NCBI GenBank assembly: GCA_905202485.1
Contig: CAJKRY010000011.1
Span: 1-50,540 of the forward strand
Reading direction: 5' to 3'
From: an uncultured Methanomassiliicoccus sp.
GTDB lineage: Archaea; Thermoplasmatota; Thermoplasmata; Methanomassiliicoccales; Methanomassiliicoccaceae
Length of the DNA: 50,540 nucleotides
The notes under the pieces were generated by a model. It was given only the letters and a program-made list of their open reading frames with translations. It did no database searches and was not told the DNA's origin. Positions 16,201 to 25,000 of this stretch are shown here, one piece after another. A program made the translations under genes and the position numbers. Numbering within the stretch: the first letter of the stretch is position 1; every line of letters starts with the position of its first letter.

Positions 16201-17225
16201 TCAGGCAGAGTTGAAATATCTCTGTTTTTATATGCTTGAAGGGGATAACTGCTTCCGCCAAGCAAGCCGGCCATTTTTGTCTCTGCATCTATTTTGAGAG
16301 TGGAGATGCTGCTTTTGAAAGCAGGGTTCATTCTGAGCTCTTCAGATTTATCCAGAGTTATGTTCGCAGCGTCGTCAAGAGTGCATACCCCGGACTGCTT
16401 CAATGCTCTGTTCTCTGAAATGGAAAGACCGAGCAGCTCAATCTTTCTGCCTTTAATGCTTTCAGCAGCGCAGATTGCAGAATGAGTGCACATACTGCAT
16501 TTAGATCCTAAACAGTAATCAATGTCATTGTAATCAGAATTATAAGCAGCATAAAGAGGACCATTCCCATCTACAAGTTCTCTCAGATCCATCATTTCAT
16601 TTTCAAGGTTCAGAGACTGAGTTTTCAGAGGATCCTGAATGCCTGTATGCCCTTCCACCCTTACAACTGCGCATTCAACTGCAACATCCCTTTTGACTCC
16701 TGATATTACAACACCTTCTGCAAATTTCTGTTTGATCATCAGGACATATGAAGCCAATTGAATCTTATGATAAGTCTTGTCTTTCCTACTGGACTTGCAT
16801 TCTAAGATGCGTATAACCGGCTGTCCGGAAATCCACCGCAGAATGACAAAATCCATCTGCCCGTGGAGAGTGAAAGTTCCTTCGTCATGAGATATCTCAA
16901 CTTCTCTCATAAAGACATCTCTGCCCTCTTCAGCATTTTTCAGATAGTTGATGAAAGAATCCCAGTCTGTAAAGTCTACTCCTCTGGATTTTTTAGTATA
17001 ACTAAGGAATTTAATATCATATTTTTTTTCTAAAATATATGAAACTTTTTCTTCGGCAGATCTTCCGGCCTCGATCAAGATAGGGTTGATAGGACTTCTT
17101 ACCAAATTATAGTACGGGAAATTATTTTCTGTAAATGCTTTATCAGCACGGAGCTTAAACTTCACAGCGCAGCTGTTCTGAGTGATGTATTCACCTATGT
17201 CTGTAACCCTGATGTCGATGCCCAT
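13245..17225 (-). CDS. Dna2-like multidomain nuclease-helicase
   Basis: A 1326-residue protein for DNA processing or repair. Residues ~45-255 form a RecB/Cas4-like PD-(D/E)XK nuclease: D125, E142-x-K144 and the QxxxY motif Q156-Y160, with a cysteine cluster C238, C243, C246, C252 fit for an iron-sulfur cluster. A helix-hairpin-helix-like segment follows (about 270-290). A DEDD/RNase H-like region (IYLDVEWDP, about 353) resembles the TM0106/YprB group. The C-terminal third is an SF1 (Dna2/UPF1) helicase: Walker A GPPGTGKTN (about 908), VDEASMM (about 1032), GDILQLSPI, VERFQGGQ. Endonuclease III lies 6 bases upstream, suggesting a repair operon. The substrate is not known. Confidence 0.85.
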   Translation of the reverse strand: MGIDIRVTDIGEYITQNSCAVKFKLRADKAFTENNFPYYNLVRSPINPILIEAGRSAEEKVSYILEKKYDIKFLSYTKKSRGVDFTDWDSFINYLKNAEEGRDVFMREVEISHDEGTFTLHGQMDFVILRWISGQPVIRILECKSSRKDKTYHKIQLASYVLMIKQKFAEGVVISGVKRDVAVECAVVRVEGHTGIQDPLKTQSLNLENEMMDLRELVDGNGPLYAAYNSDYNDIDYCLGSKCSMCTHSAICAAESIKGRKIELLGLSISENRALKQSGVCTLDDAANITLDKSEELRMNPAFKSSISTLKIDAETKMAGLLGGSSYPLQAYKNRDISTLPDHVQGESSLIRIYLDVEWDPVEDRLLGAAAHITDSEKYIYFEKGSNACPDLRECTPSKSGICEMTAEEVAVIMESAWTDSEDKNDLKERELLEKFFSDISNILINVGNEDARAVHFYVWSESDMRHLIDGCKRAGGDVLGNLVELLGCRAECTHNLEQVIFTPIQNEIKRRISIGKISQSLASVTSLSWFGWFFHWNRRIGDEEVNLRYCFRQDIFDLIAKLEEKDGILNSSNNGKYYEVRVMTDSLISLPYWHMMWDPETVWNVKDSRAYTAMTDYRRAGRPEYIKEFMKAKCQALRWFDERLMPKETKSGKRQPTLVTSKPFINLKELNCLKEEFKSRYSLKQACLDFLKLDHSMKEAEWLSNNARSTFSRVLEDSCLPLRNINLSRNENKTTMYAQIDLDTYGIEKDRFLEVCEFEESSFVRVIPYSGSTDSVDYSVRKGITAIINKIDFITGEVEASVFSGKSTNYIMSSIPSDFDECSLGIAVSSISDFTSEKVSKCITGSSSPIFEWFDPLSPAVPPKTAVLPEDRLSYDNLLYEASSGRLDDCQRKACIDGLECRVQLLFGPPGTGKTNTMAYAVLLRLMKSGKNSIFLISANTHTAVDELLSRINNVADSFIKISSRHGEHFVRPSFVRLSDIPEEGEINPKDGTAAQNLIIEGRTVFCGTVGQIIKLSDTLKDEGFLVDSLIVDEASMMIFPHFLSLASLLDINGDIMLAGDILQLSPITSYDWDNEQREQIEILKPYQSAYAAVRGLCRQSDDSICHTVYQSPLTVTYRMNQECTDLISEIYNAEGIDLVSAADSKCYKSAINSFSDIWKGRGVYLVLHDEHESKKYNPYEVSIIQDILGYKDEKEDAAVITPHRAQKNALRRVLGDAVPVDTVERFQGGQCSTIIVSGTQSDAAEISGNAEFILDLNRTNVIFSRAKDRLIVVCSKNLLDSIPSEADEYENSILWKKLRSFCSTTVFKGEYKGHCVEVRIPPLV

Positions 17226-17231
17226 GTGATC

Positions 17232-17888
17232 TCACTCTGATTCTTTCTTGAATTCCATGCACAGATCTTTCAGCGGACATAAATCATGTTTAGGCCTCTG
17301 CGGAGTGCAGACTTCCTGCCCGAACCTGACAAAGAGATCGTTTATCTCCAGCCACCTGTTCTTAGGCACAGCCTTCTGAAGCTGCATTTCTGTCTCTTCC
17401 GGAGTTTTAGAGCTGACCATTCCGATTCTGTTGGATATCCTGTGGACATGAGTGTCAACGCAGATCGAATCAATTTTATATGCATATCCTAAAAGACAGT
17501 TAGCGGTTTTTCTTCCCACCATGGGAAGCTTTACCAGCTCATTGATGTCCTTCGGAACCCTGCCGTCATATTCTTCACATAAGATTCTAGAAATCTCTTT
17601 GATCGCTTTCGCTTTATTGAAATGAAAATTAACATTGCTGATTATCTCATTCACATCATCGAGATCTGCATTCATCAGCGCTTCCGGCGTAGGATATTTC
17701 TTGAATAACTTTTCAGAAGCGGCGTATGTTATCTCATCCCTGTTCCGCTGCGACAGTACTGTAGATACAAGCACTGTAAAAGGTGTAGCATGCCAGGTAG
17801 GGTTTTTAGCCAGAGCAGTAGGGGACTCCGTTCCTTCAAACAGTTTTGTAAGACGGTCTAAAACTTCACAAGATACTTTCTGAGACAT
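17232..17888 (-). CDS. nth: Endonuclease III (DNA glycosylase/AP lyase)
   Basis: A 218-residue base-excision-repair enzyme removing oxidised pyrimidines. The helix-hairpin-helix LPMVGRKTAN carries catalytic Lys127, and VDTHVHR carries catalytic Asp145. The C-terminal iron-sulfur motif is unusual: C194-x6-H201-x2-C204-x5-C210, with His where the second of four cysteines is normally found (CTPQRPKHDLCPLKDLC; codon CAT). The cluster may be His-ligated, altered or lost. The gene overlaps the end of the FolC-like gene upstream by 23 bases and is followed 6 bases later by the nuclease-helicase, consistent with one operon. Confidence 0.92.
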   Translation of the reverse strand: MSQKVSCEVLDRLTKLFEGTESPTALAKNPTWHATPFTVLVSTVLSQRNRDEITYAASEKLFKKYPTPEALMNADLDDVNEIISNVNFHFNKAKAIKEISRILCEEYDGRVPKDINELVKLPMVGRKTANCLLGYAYKIDSICVDTHVHRISNRIGMVSSKTPEETEMQLQKAVPKNRWLEINDLFVRFGQEVCTPQRPKHDLCPLKDLCMEFKKESE

Positions 17889-19137
17889 TCAATACCTCCA
17901 TCGCTTCGCCGGCCATATACAGAGACCCGGTTATCAGAACGACACCGTCCGTGCCTGCTTTGTCTTTGGCAGCAGATATAGCATCCCTCAGTGAAGAACA
18001 TATCTGCACCTTTGTATATGATTCAAAGGATTTAGCAGTCAGTTCAGCGGGGAGAGCTCTTTTTGAATCAGGCGTGACAATAAAAGCCTCTTCAGAGATT
18101 AGTCCGAACTTTTCTGCCACCCCGTGTACGTCTTTATCATTAAGAATGCCAAAAACCAGAATGATTTTGCCGAAGATCCTTTCCACTTCTGATGCAACGA
18201 CTTCCGCCCCCGCAGGCGTATGAGTGCAGTCGATTATAGTTCTAGGATTGAATGAAACCGTCTCCAGTCTGCCGGGCCATCTGGTCTTCTGCAGGCCGCT
18301 GATAAAAGCTTCGTCGGGAATGTAGACCCCGCGGTTCATCAGTTCTTTCAGCAGAAGAACCGCCAGAGCACAGTTGTCCCCCTGATAGCTGCCGATCAGC
18401 GGCACTGAAAGATTCATGGCTACAGCATCAGAGAATATCTCAGTGCCGCTGGAATCAGATAAGATTATCTCGAATTTCGAGTCCTCTCCTGCTACTGTGA
18501 GATTGTCAGCCTTAGATCTTATGACTTTCATGGCATCGTCTGGCTGTCTGGAGCTCACGACAGGAATGCCAGGCTTAATTATTCCCGCCTTTTCTCCAGC
18601 GATCTTGGTGATTGTGTCTCCCAAAAACTCCGCATGCTCCATGCTGATAGGCGTTATGGCGCAGACTTCCGGCGTTATGACATTTGTCGAGTCCAATCTG
18701 CCCCCCATCCCGACTTCCACTACGGCTATTTCTACTCCTTTTCTGGCAAAATATGCAAAGGCGATTACAGTAGTCAGTTCAAAAAATGTCAGTTTCTTTG
18801 ATTCTTTAAACATCTCGCCGGCATGATGTCTGACTTCCTCAGCCAGTTCCAGAAACTCACTGTCTGAAATCTTTTCTCCGCAAATACGGATCCGTTCGCT
18901 GAAATCAACCAGATGAGGCGAAGTGTACAGTCCTGTCACATATCCGGCTTCGCGCAAAACTGATTCAGTCATTGCGCTTACTGAGCCTTTGCCGTTGGTT
19001 CCAGCAATGTGAACTGATCTGAACTTCTGATGGGGGCTGCCCATGCGTTCCAAAAGCTCTTTGGTGTTTTCCAGCCCGAACTTTATGCCTGAGGCTTCCT
19101 GTGCAAAAAGCCATTCGAGAACTTCTCTGCGGTCCAC
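17866..19137 (-). CDS. folC: Folylpolyglutamate/dihydrofolate synthase (Mur ligase family)
   Basis: A 423-residue ATP-dependent ligase that adds glutamate to folate-type pterins. It has P-loop HIAGTNGKGSVSAM (about 44-57), TSPHLVDFSERIRI (about 77-90), the Mur-ligase central VVEVGMGGRLDSTNV, and the C-terminal domain with DCTHTPAGAE. In a methanogen the acceptor could be tetrahydrofolate or a related pterin; the sequence does not decide. The likely start is GTG (MDRREVLEWL). It is first in the folC-nth-helicase run, overlapping nth. Confidence 0.87.
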   Translation of the reverse strand: MDRREVLEWLFAQEASGIKFGLENTKELLERMGSPHQKFRSVHIAGTNGKGSVSAMTESVLREAGYVTGLYTSPHLVDFSERIRICGEKISDSEFLELAEEVRHHAGEMFKESKKLTFFELTTVIAFAYFARKGVEIAVVEVGMGGRLDSTNVITPEVCAITPISMEHAEFLGDTITKIAGEKAGIIKPGIPVVSSRQPDDAMKVIRSKADNLTVAGEDSKFEIILSDSSGTEIFSDAVAMNLSVPLIGSYQGDNCALAVLLLKELMNRGVYIPDEAFISGLQKTRWPGRLETVSFNPRTIIDCTHTPAGAEVVASEVERIFGKIILVFGILNDKDVHGVAEKFGLISEEAFIVTPDSKRALPAELTAKSFESYTKVQICSSLRDAISAAKDKAGTDGVVLITGSLYMAGEAMEVLNVSESIL

Positions 19138-19175
19138 AGAAAGCCTATTTCATATTTTGCATAATTATGTTGCGA

Positions 19176-19931
19176 TCAAATATTCTCTTTTTTTAACGAA
19201 GTTATATATTCATTCAGCGTAAGATTGCTTTTTTTAGCGGAAGATTTCAGTGATTTCATGATGCCTGAGCCGTACTGTGCCGCCTTCTTTTCTTTAGAGG
19301 ATATTGTTGTCAGTCCCAGCTCCGCGGCTAAGTTTCTTAAAGGAAGCTTGTTTGTTCCTCCCGATATTTTCTCAGAAATAGGAATTGACAGAGCTATTTC
19401 AGCTACATCTGCATCTAAAAAAGGTCTGTGCAACGTCTTATTGTATGCTGCAGCTATTGTATTTTCTTTAATAACCGTGTTAGTAAAAAGATTTTCATAG
19501 TCTTTTTTCAGAGACGATTTTGCATCATCTGCAGACATTTCGGAATAACGGCTGTAACCTCCAAACAATTCGTCTGCCCCCTGGCCGCTGATTAGATTTC
19601 TCTCTTCAATTCTTGAAGCCACAATCTGCAGAGGCAGTTCAAATGACAATTCCAAAGGAGATAAATCTGTCAGCTTCAAGACTTTGCAACATTCTTCAAG
19701 GATGAGTTCGTCTGTGAGAGTTATTCCCGTCCAGGGCAGCCCGACTTCCTGAGCTCCCTGCTCGCCTGCCGAGAGATCGTGCGAGTTTTCCATTCCCACG
19801 GTGTAAAGCATCGGCGTGAAATGCTTTTTAGATATAGCAGCAAGCACCCCGCTGTCTAGGCCTCCCGAGAACATCACGGCCTGAGATGAGGGGACTTCTT
19901 TGATTACTGACTCAAGAGCATCAAGCAACAT
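19176..19931 (-). CDS. Asparagine synthetase-like protein without glutaminase domain
   Basis: A 251-residue PP-loop (N-type ATP pyrophosphatase) protein matching only the C-terminal half of asparagine synthetase B. It has SGGLDS at 22-27, ISGQGADELFGGYSRY (about 113-128) and a basic C-terminal region. The N-terminal Ntn-type glutaminase with Cys1 is absent, so it would need free ammonia or a partner. Short archaeal members of this kind are usually annotated as asparagine-synthase-related. The true reaction is uncertain: amidation or amide-ligase chemistry through an adenylated acid. Confidence 0.75.
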   Translation of the reverse strand: MLLDALESVIKEVPSSQAVMFSGGLDSGVLAAISKKHFTPMLYTVGMENSHDLSAGEQGAQEVGLPWTGITLTDELILEECCKVLKLTDLSPLELSFELPLQIVASRIEERNLISGQGADELFGGYSRYSEMSADDAKSSLKKDYENLFTNTVIKENTIAAAYNKTLHRPFLDADVAEIALSIPISEKISGGTNKLPLRNLAAELGLTTISSKEKKAAQYGSGIMKSLKSSAKKSNLTLNEYITSLKKENI

Positions 19932-19982
19932 AACAGCACATGATAAAAAAGAGACTAAATAAAAATTATTGGGTTGTAAAAA

Positions 19983-20007
19983 AAAGGGTGTGCAGCATCA
20001 AGCTGCA
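19983..20007 (-). terminator. Terminator of the FUSC gene, overlapping its stop
   Basis: On the minus strand TGCAGC-TTGAT-GCTGCA then CACCC and eight T. The stem-loop spans the stop codon at 19998-20000. Confidence 0.6.
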
Positions 20008-21941
20008 ACAGCATTTACTGCAGGAATGTCTTCAGCGTGTGAAGTCAGTTCGATGAACATATTCTCGCTTTCGCGCTGAAGCCTGAGAACGTTCAGCACC
20101 ATTTTCATGTACTCGCTGCCGTGTGGAGTCAGACCATCAAGGATCGGAGTGATGTCTTTCGGAATACGCTCTTTGCCCTTAGAGCCGTACCTGTCAATGA
20201 CTTCAACAACTCTCCTCTTAGTGTCTTTGACGCTGTCATTGTCGGGAGTAGTCAACAGGATCTGCCGCAGGATAGAACACTGATTTGTCACCTCAGTCTG
20301 TTTAAGCATCAGTTTCTCTACCAGCTCATCATTGTCTTGATCGTTGTTGATCTTGATCTTTTCAGCGACTGTGTGGGCAGTGAGGATCAGAGCAGCGTTC
20401 TTCACATCATCAACTGTACCGGAAGCTACGTTTCTCAGCTCTTTGATCTGGCTCTTGCTGATGGAAAGGTATCTTCTGGACATCTCAATGTTTTCGTCCT
20501 TGAGCCTGTAGGGGAAGATTATGCGGCTTCCCACCATAGCCGCTCCTATACCCAGTAAAATATATGCAAGACGTTCCAGAATAGACGTTTCTGCAGGGAA
20601 CATCATCGAGGCAGTCATCAGAGCCATCAGAGTGATGAAGATCATCATTACGTCATATCTCTTAGGATCAAGGATGCTGTATACATATGATACGACCATC
20701 AGCACCGCCGGCGTAAGAGAGGGGTTCTCCATCAGCAGGAAATACGTGACTACTGCAAATATAGCCACACCAACCAGCGTTCCTTTCACCCTCATTAGTG
20801 ATTTTTTGGCTGTAGCTTCAAGATACGGCTGCACCACTGCCACGGTAGTAAAGGCAAGCCATTTGGCATTCTCAAGGTTGTAGTAGTCGCCTATGAACTC
20901 CCACAGAGCTAAGAGGAAAGCAACACGGAAAGCAAAGCTGAACTTCAGGGAGTCTCTTCTGAAATTCTCTTTGAATAATGTCTTCAGCCTGAAGCTCTTC
21001 GGAATTTGTTCAGAATTTGTATATTTGCTTAACGACTCTTTGTCGGTCTTGACAAGAACGTTCAGTTCGTGGTCGATGATTCTCAGGCTTGATAGAATCT
21101 CATAGTCTGCAGATGTGTGGTTTTCTAGATACTGCATGATGCTGCTGTGGACCTGTTCAAGAGGAATCTTCAGCTCCTGATAGCTGATGAGATCATCAAG
21201 CACCGGAAGCAGGTCTCTGAGATCTTTCTCGTCATCATCTCCGTCGATGACAGCCTTTCCCAGCTCCTCTGCAGATATGGCAAGGTTGATTGCAGACCTC
21301 GTCCCAGGAGAAGTGTAGTATTTTTCCTCTAGTCTGTCATAGACGGCAGAGTTTACAAGCTTGGCTTTTGCAACAAGGGCATCTGAACTGACTTCTTCGC
21401 CGTTGAGGAATTTTTCCAGCAGAGATTTGATTTCAGAGAATATTCCAGATATGCCTGCGTGACAGCTCATAACCAGCCTGTTGCGGTTGACGATGACGTT
21501 CAGCACCACAATGAATATTGATCCTACGATCAGCGACAGTAGACGCAGAGGAAACTCTTCGACCGGCACCGGGAATGCAAGAATGAAAGCATAACCCAGC
21601 AGGAATGGAAACTGAACTGGTGACTTTATGTCGTGCATGAGAATGAACGTCACAACAAAAACGACTGTGAAGTTCGTTACAAGGCCGAGCCATGGGTTCA
21701 GATAAGCCAGGAGGGACCCTACTCCCAGCGTGATGTTGATGGCCATCAGTCCGGCAAGGCTTTTGAAAGGCTTCCCGGTAAGATTCTTGGAAAGCATCAT
21801 CAGAGCCGCCGTGATCATCATGACTCCGATCAGCACGTTCTCTGTTCCGAAAGCGTACATGAACAGCATCACGAAAATAATAATCGCTACAAACAGCAGA
21901 TTCTTCTTGATAAATGTCTTAAGGTCCATGGTCCCGTTCAT
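19998..21941 (-). CDS. FUSC-family membrane protein (aromatic-acid-exporter-like)
   Basis: A 647-residue protein with the duplicated FUSC/YccS layout. A first bundle of about six helices (residues ~10-150) is followed by a long cytoplasmic helical region (~155-310), a second six-helix bundle (~325-475, with FLLALWEFIGDYYNLENAKW, then AFTTVAVVQPYLEATAKKSL) and a cytoplasmic C-terminal tail. Related proteins export aromatic acids or are linked to envelope function; the substrate is unknown here. GTG and ATG start codons overlap at 21939-21944; I use the ATG. A TATA-like region lies upstream at about 21955-21985. Confidence 0.8.
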   Translation of the reverse strand: MNGTMDLKTFIKKNLLFVAIIIFVMLFMYAFGTENVLIGVMMITAALMMLSKNLTGKPFKSLAGLMAINITLGVGSLLAYLNPWLGLVTNFTVVFVVTFILMHDIKSPVQFPFLLGYAFILAFPVPVEEFPLRLLSLIVGSIFIVVLNVIVNRNRLVMSCHAGISGIFSEIKSLLEKFLNGEEVSSDALVAKAKLVNSAVYDRLEEKYYTSPGTRSAINLAISAEELGKAVIDGDDDEKDLRDLLPVLDDLISYQELKIPLEQVHSSIMQYLENHTSADYEILSSLRIIDHELNVLVKTDKESLSKYTNSEQIPKSFRLKTLFKENFRRDSLKFSFAFRVAFLLALWEFIGDYYNLENAKWLAFTTVAVVQPYLEATAKKSLMRVKGTLVGVAIFAVVTYFLLMENPSLTPAVLMVVSYVYSILDPKRYDVMMIFITLMALMTASMMFPAETSILERLAYILLGIGAAMVGSRIIFPYRLKDENIEMSRRYLSISKSQIKELRNVASGTVDDVKNAALILTAHTVAEKIKINNDQDNDELVEKLMLKQTEVTNQCSILRQILLTTPDNDSVKDTKRRVVEVIDRYGSKGKERIPKDITPILDGLTPHGSEYMKMVLNVLRLQRESENMFIELTSHAEDIPAVNAVAA

Positions 21942-22088
21942 CACGGCTAGGTGGGTATATAATGCTTATTTTGCAAAGTTTTAATAAGCATAATATGATG
22001 AGTTTTGACTAGATTTTAAAGGAATAAGGCTGCTAGCTGGCGGTTTTTACAAAAGATGAGATTATAAAAAGAAAAGTTTGGAAAGAGA

Positions 22089-25000
22089 TCAGTCTTTCCA
22101 GCGCGCATAGAGTTTCATGCTGTGCCTGATTTCCGTTTCCGCTGTTATCAATTCTCCTTCCTCTGAGAACCAGCCTGAAAAGTTCTCATTGTCGGGAGAC
22201 TGGGGGAACTTGTCTCCCAGTGCTCCTCTGCCGATCATGACGACTGAAGCATATCTTTCTTCGTCATTTTCATCTTTATAAAATGACACTTTCTTCGCTG
22301 ATGCTATGACTGCTGCGATGAAGAATGCAAAGAGGATGAAGATGAACCAGACCATGAAGTTTGGAGAGTCTTTCCATTCAGCATATAATGTCAGAGAGTC
22401 TTCTTCTACTGCTGAACTGAAATCGAACTTGTTCTTCAGTTCTTCGTCGGTATACCATCCGTTCAGCTCTTTTCCTGACTTGCTAGGAATGTAAGGCTCT
22501 GTTATCTTTGATTTAAGACAGACCTGAGTCATGTAGATCTCGCTGTCGATGATGTATGTCACAAGGGTGTAGCCTTCTTTCAGGTTCCATTTTGCGTAGA
22601 CGGTGATGTCTGCAGATACCGCAGTCTCTGAAGTGAATTCGACTCCGTCTGAAGTAAACCATCCTGCGAAGATGCAGCCCTCTTTCTCAGGAACTGAGGG
22701 CATTCTTTCGCTGAGAGTCATTCCTCTGTTTACCGTCACTTTAGCATATGTTTCATTGTCGACGCAGAACGTTACTGTTGCTTTATCATCTTCAGGAGAT
22801 GAGGACCAGACTGCTGTCAGACAGACGTCTTTGAACGGCATTCTGAATTGATCTCCAGGCCGGTAGAGCTTTCCGTCTGCAGACGACTGCCATCCTATGA
22901 AACGGCATTCGTTGTTCTTTAAGTCTGCAGGTTTGACTGTCACGGTGCTGCCTGCATAATGGAATTCTGGTCCCGGGACTTCTCCAATACCGCCGTTGGC
23001 ATTGTATTCTACTTTGAAGTTACAGTCAGGATCGTTTTCTTCTATCCATTTGGCGTAGAGAGTTATGTCACTTGAAGGCATTGTGCTGAAGACGAATTCC
23101 ATCTGGAATGTTTCTTCTTTATACCATCCTGCGAAGATGTATCCCTGCTTAGTGGGATCTGCAGGCTTTGTAATATTATCTCCTGGTTTTCCTGTTATGG
23201 GATCTACCTTACTTCCGCCGTTGGAGTTGAATGTAATTGTATTCAGTTTGCCCCAGTGAGCATAGACTGTGATGTTTTCTATAACTGGAGATGATGAGGT
23301 GAATTCAGCGGAAGTTTCCGGAGTATTGAACCATCCCAGGAACTCATATCCCTCTCTTGTCGGGTCTGAAGGCATATTGTTACCGATGGAGGCTCCGTGG
23401 TTTACAGTAACAGGGCTACGTTCTGTAAGGATTCCGCCATTAGGATTAAAGGTGACTGTATGGGTTATATTATCTGCGCTCTCCCAGTGAGCGTAGAATA
23501 TAAGATCGCTTTCTACTGCCCCGTATGGAGCACCTGGTTTGTATTCTATACCCGTAGTTGCATTTAACGTCCACCCTGTCAGTTTGTATCCTTCCCTGAC
23601 GAACGGATCGCTTTCTGGCGGCAATGTTAGATCATATTTATATGGAACTTTAATCACTAGAGAATCAGGGCATCCAGAATAATAGTAATTGAATATTATT
23701 GAAAACTCATCATTGTCTAGTTCCCAATGAGCGTAAAGGGTTGTGACTTCTAGAATGACCTTTGTATTTGCAGTTACCAGTGTACCGCCTGTTTGTTCAG
23801 TGAACCATCCCAGGAATTTGTAATGTTCCCTTGTTAGTTTGTAACTGTCTAAAGATGGATAGTTTCCATTCGGTGTTACTTGAATTTTAACTGGATCTTC
23901 ATTTTCAAATTTTCCGCCATTCGGATTTAAGGTAACATCGAATGGTTCTACGGTAAACTTCACAGTTATGTTTTGATCTTTAGTGACTCTGTTCAATGTG
24001 ATTGTTTGTTTTGTGTAAGATGTACCATTGCACTCATAGCCATTATATTTGTAGCCATTATTTTCAACATAGCTGATTTCTACAGTCGATCCTGATTTTA
24101 CAGAGAACGGTCCGGTATATGTGTCTGAATATCTGGTTCCATTATTTTCTACAGAATAAGTGAATCCCGCGCTGCCTTCAGGGTCTGCAGTGATTGTGAT
24201 CAAATGCTCCTCGTTTGGTATCCAGACAGCATAGAATGTGATTTTGTAATCCTTGCCTTTCAGCACTGCTGAATCGATTACTTCCGACAATCTTACACTT
24301 GCAGAATATATCTTGCCTGGGTTTGAGGATGTTAAGGCCCATCCTGCGAATTTATATGTTATTCCATCTATAGTTGTTGTGTTAGTATTGTATTCGGATG
24401 AGAGTGTTATGCTGTCGTTGCCTGTGAGCTGATATGCCCCATTGTCTGTCGGAGCTGGTAAATCTGATCCATTCATGTTGTATTCAACGTAGACGTTCGC
24501 TGTCTCCCACTTAGCTTCGAGAGTTATATTTGATGTGACTAGGCTGCTGAAATTGTATTCGGCATCCTTCAGGTACCATCCTATAAATGTATATCCTTTC
24601 TTAGTCGGATCAGCTGGTTTAGCGACAGTCTTTCCCTGAATTACATACTCCGGCGGTACGCCTGAACCGCCCTGTGAGTCAAATGTTACTTTGCATGAGA
24701 ATAAAGCGTAGACCTTTGTGTTTCCTGTTATAGGTTTTGTGAAGTCAAACAGGGTAGTGTAATTTTCATCAGCATACCATCCACCGAATTCCAGGCTAAT
24801 GACATCTTCTCCCAGTATGACTTTGTTCCCGAGAGCGAGATTCTGCGTTTCCGGTGCTGTAACAATCATTGAGGGGTCTGCAGGCTTCTTCACAGTATTT
24901 CCGCTGTCAACTATCTGAGAAGGAACATAGCTTGCCCCGCTGTCTGTTATGAAATCCACAGTGAAGTTGGGAACCTTATTCTTGATGTTGATATTGAGAG

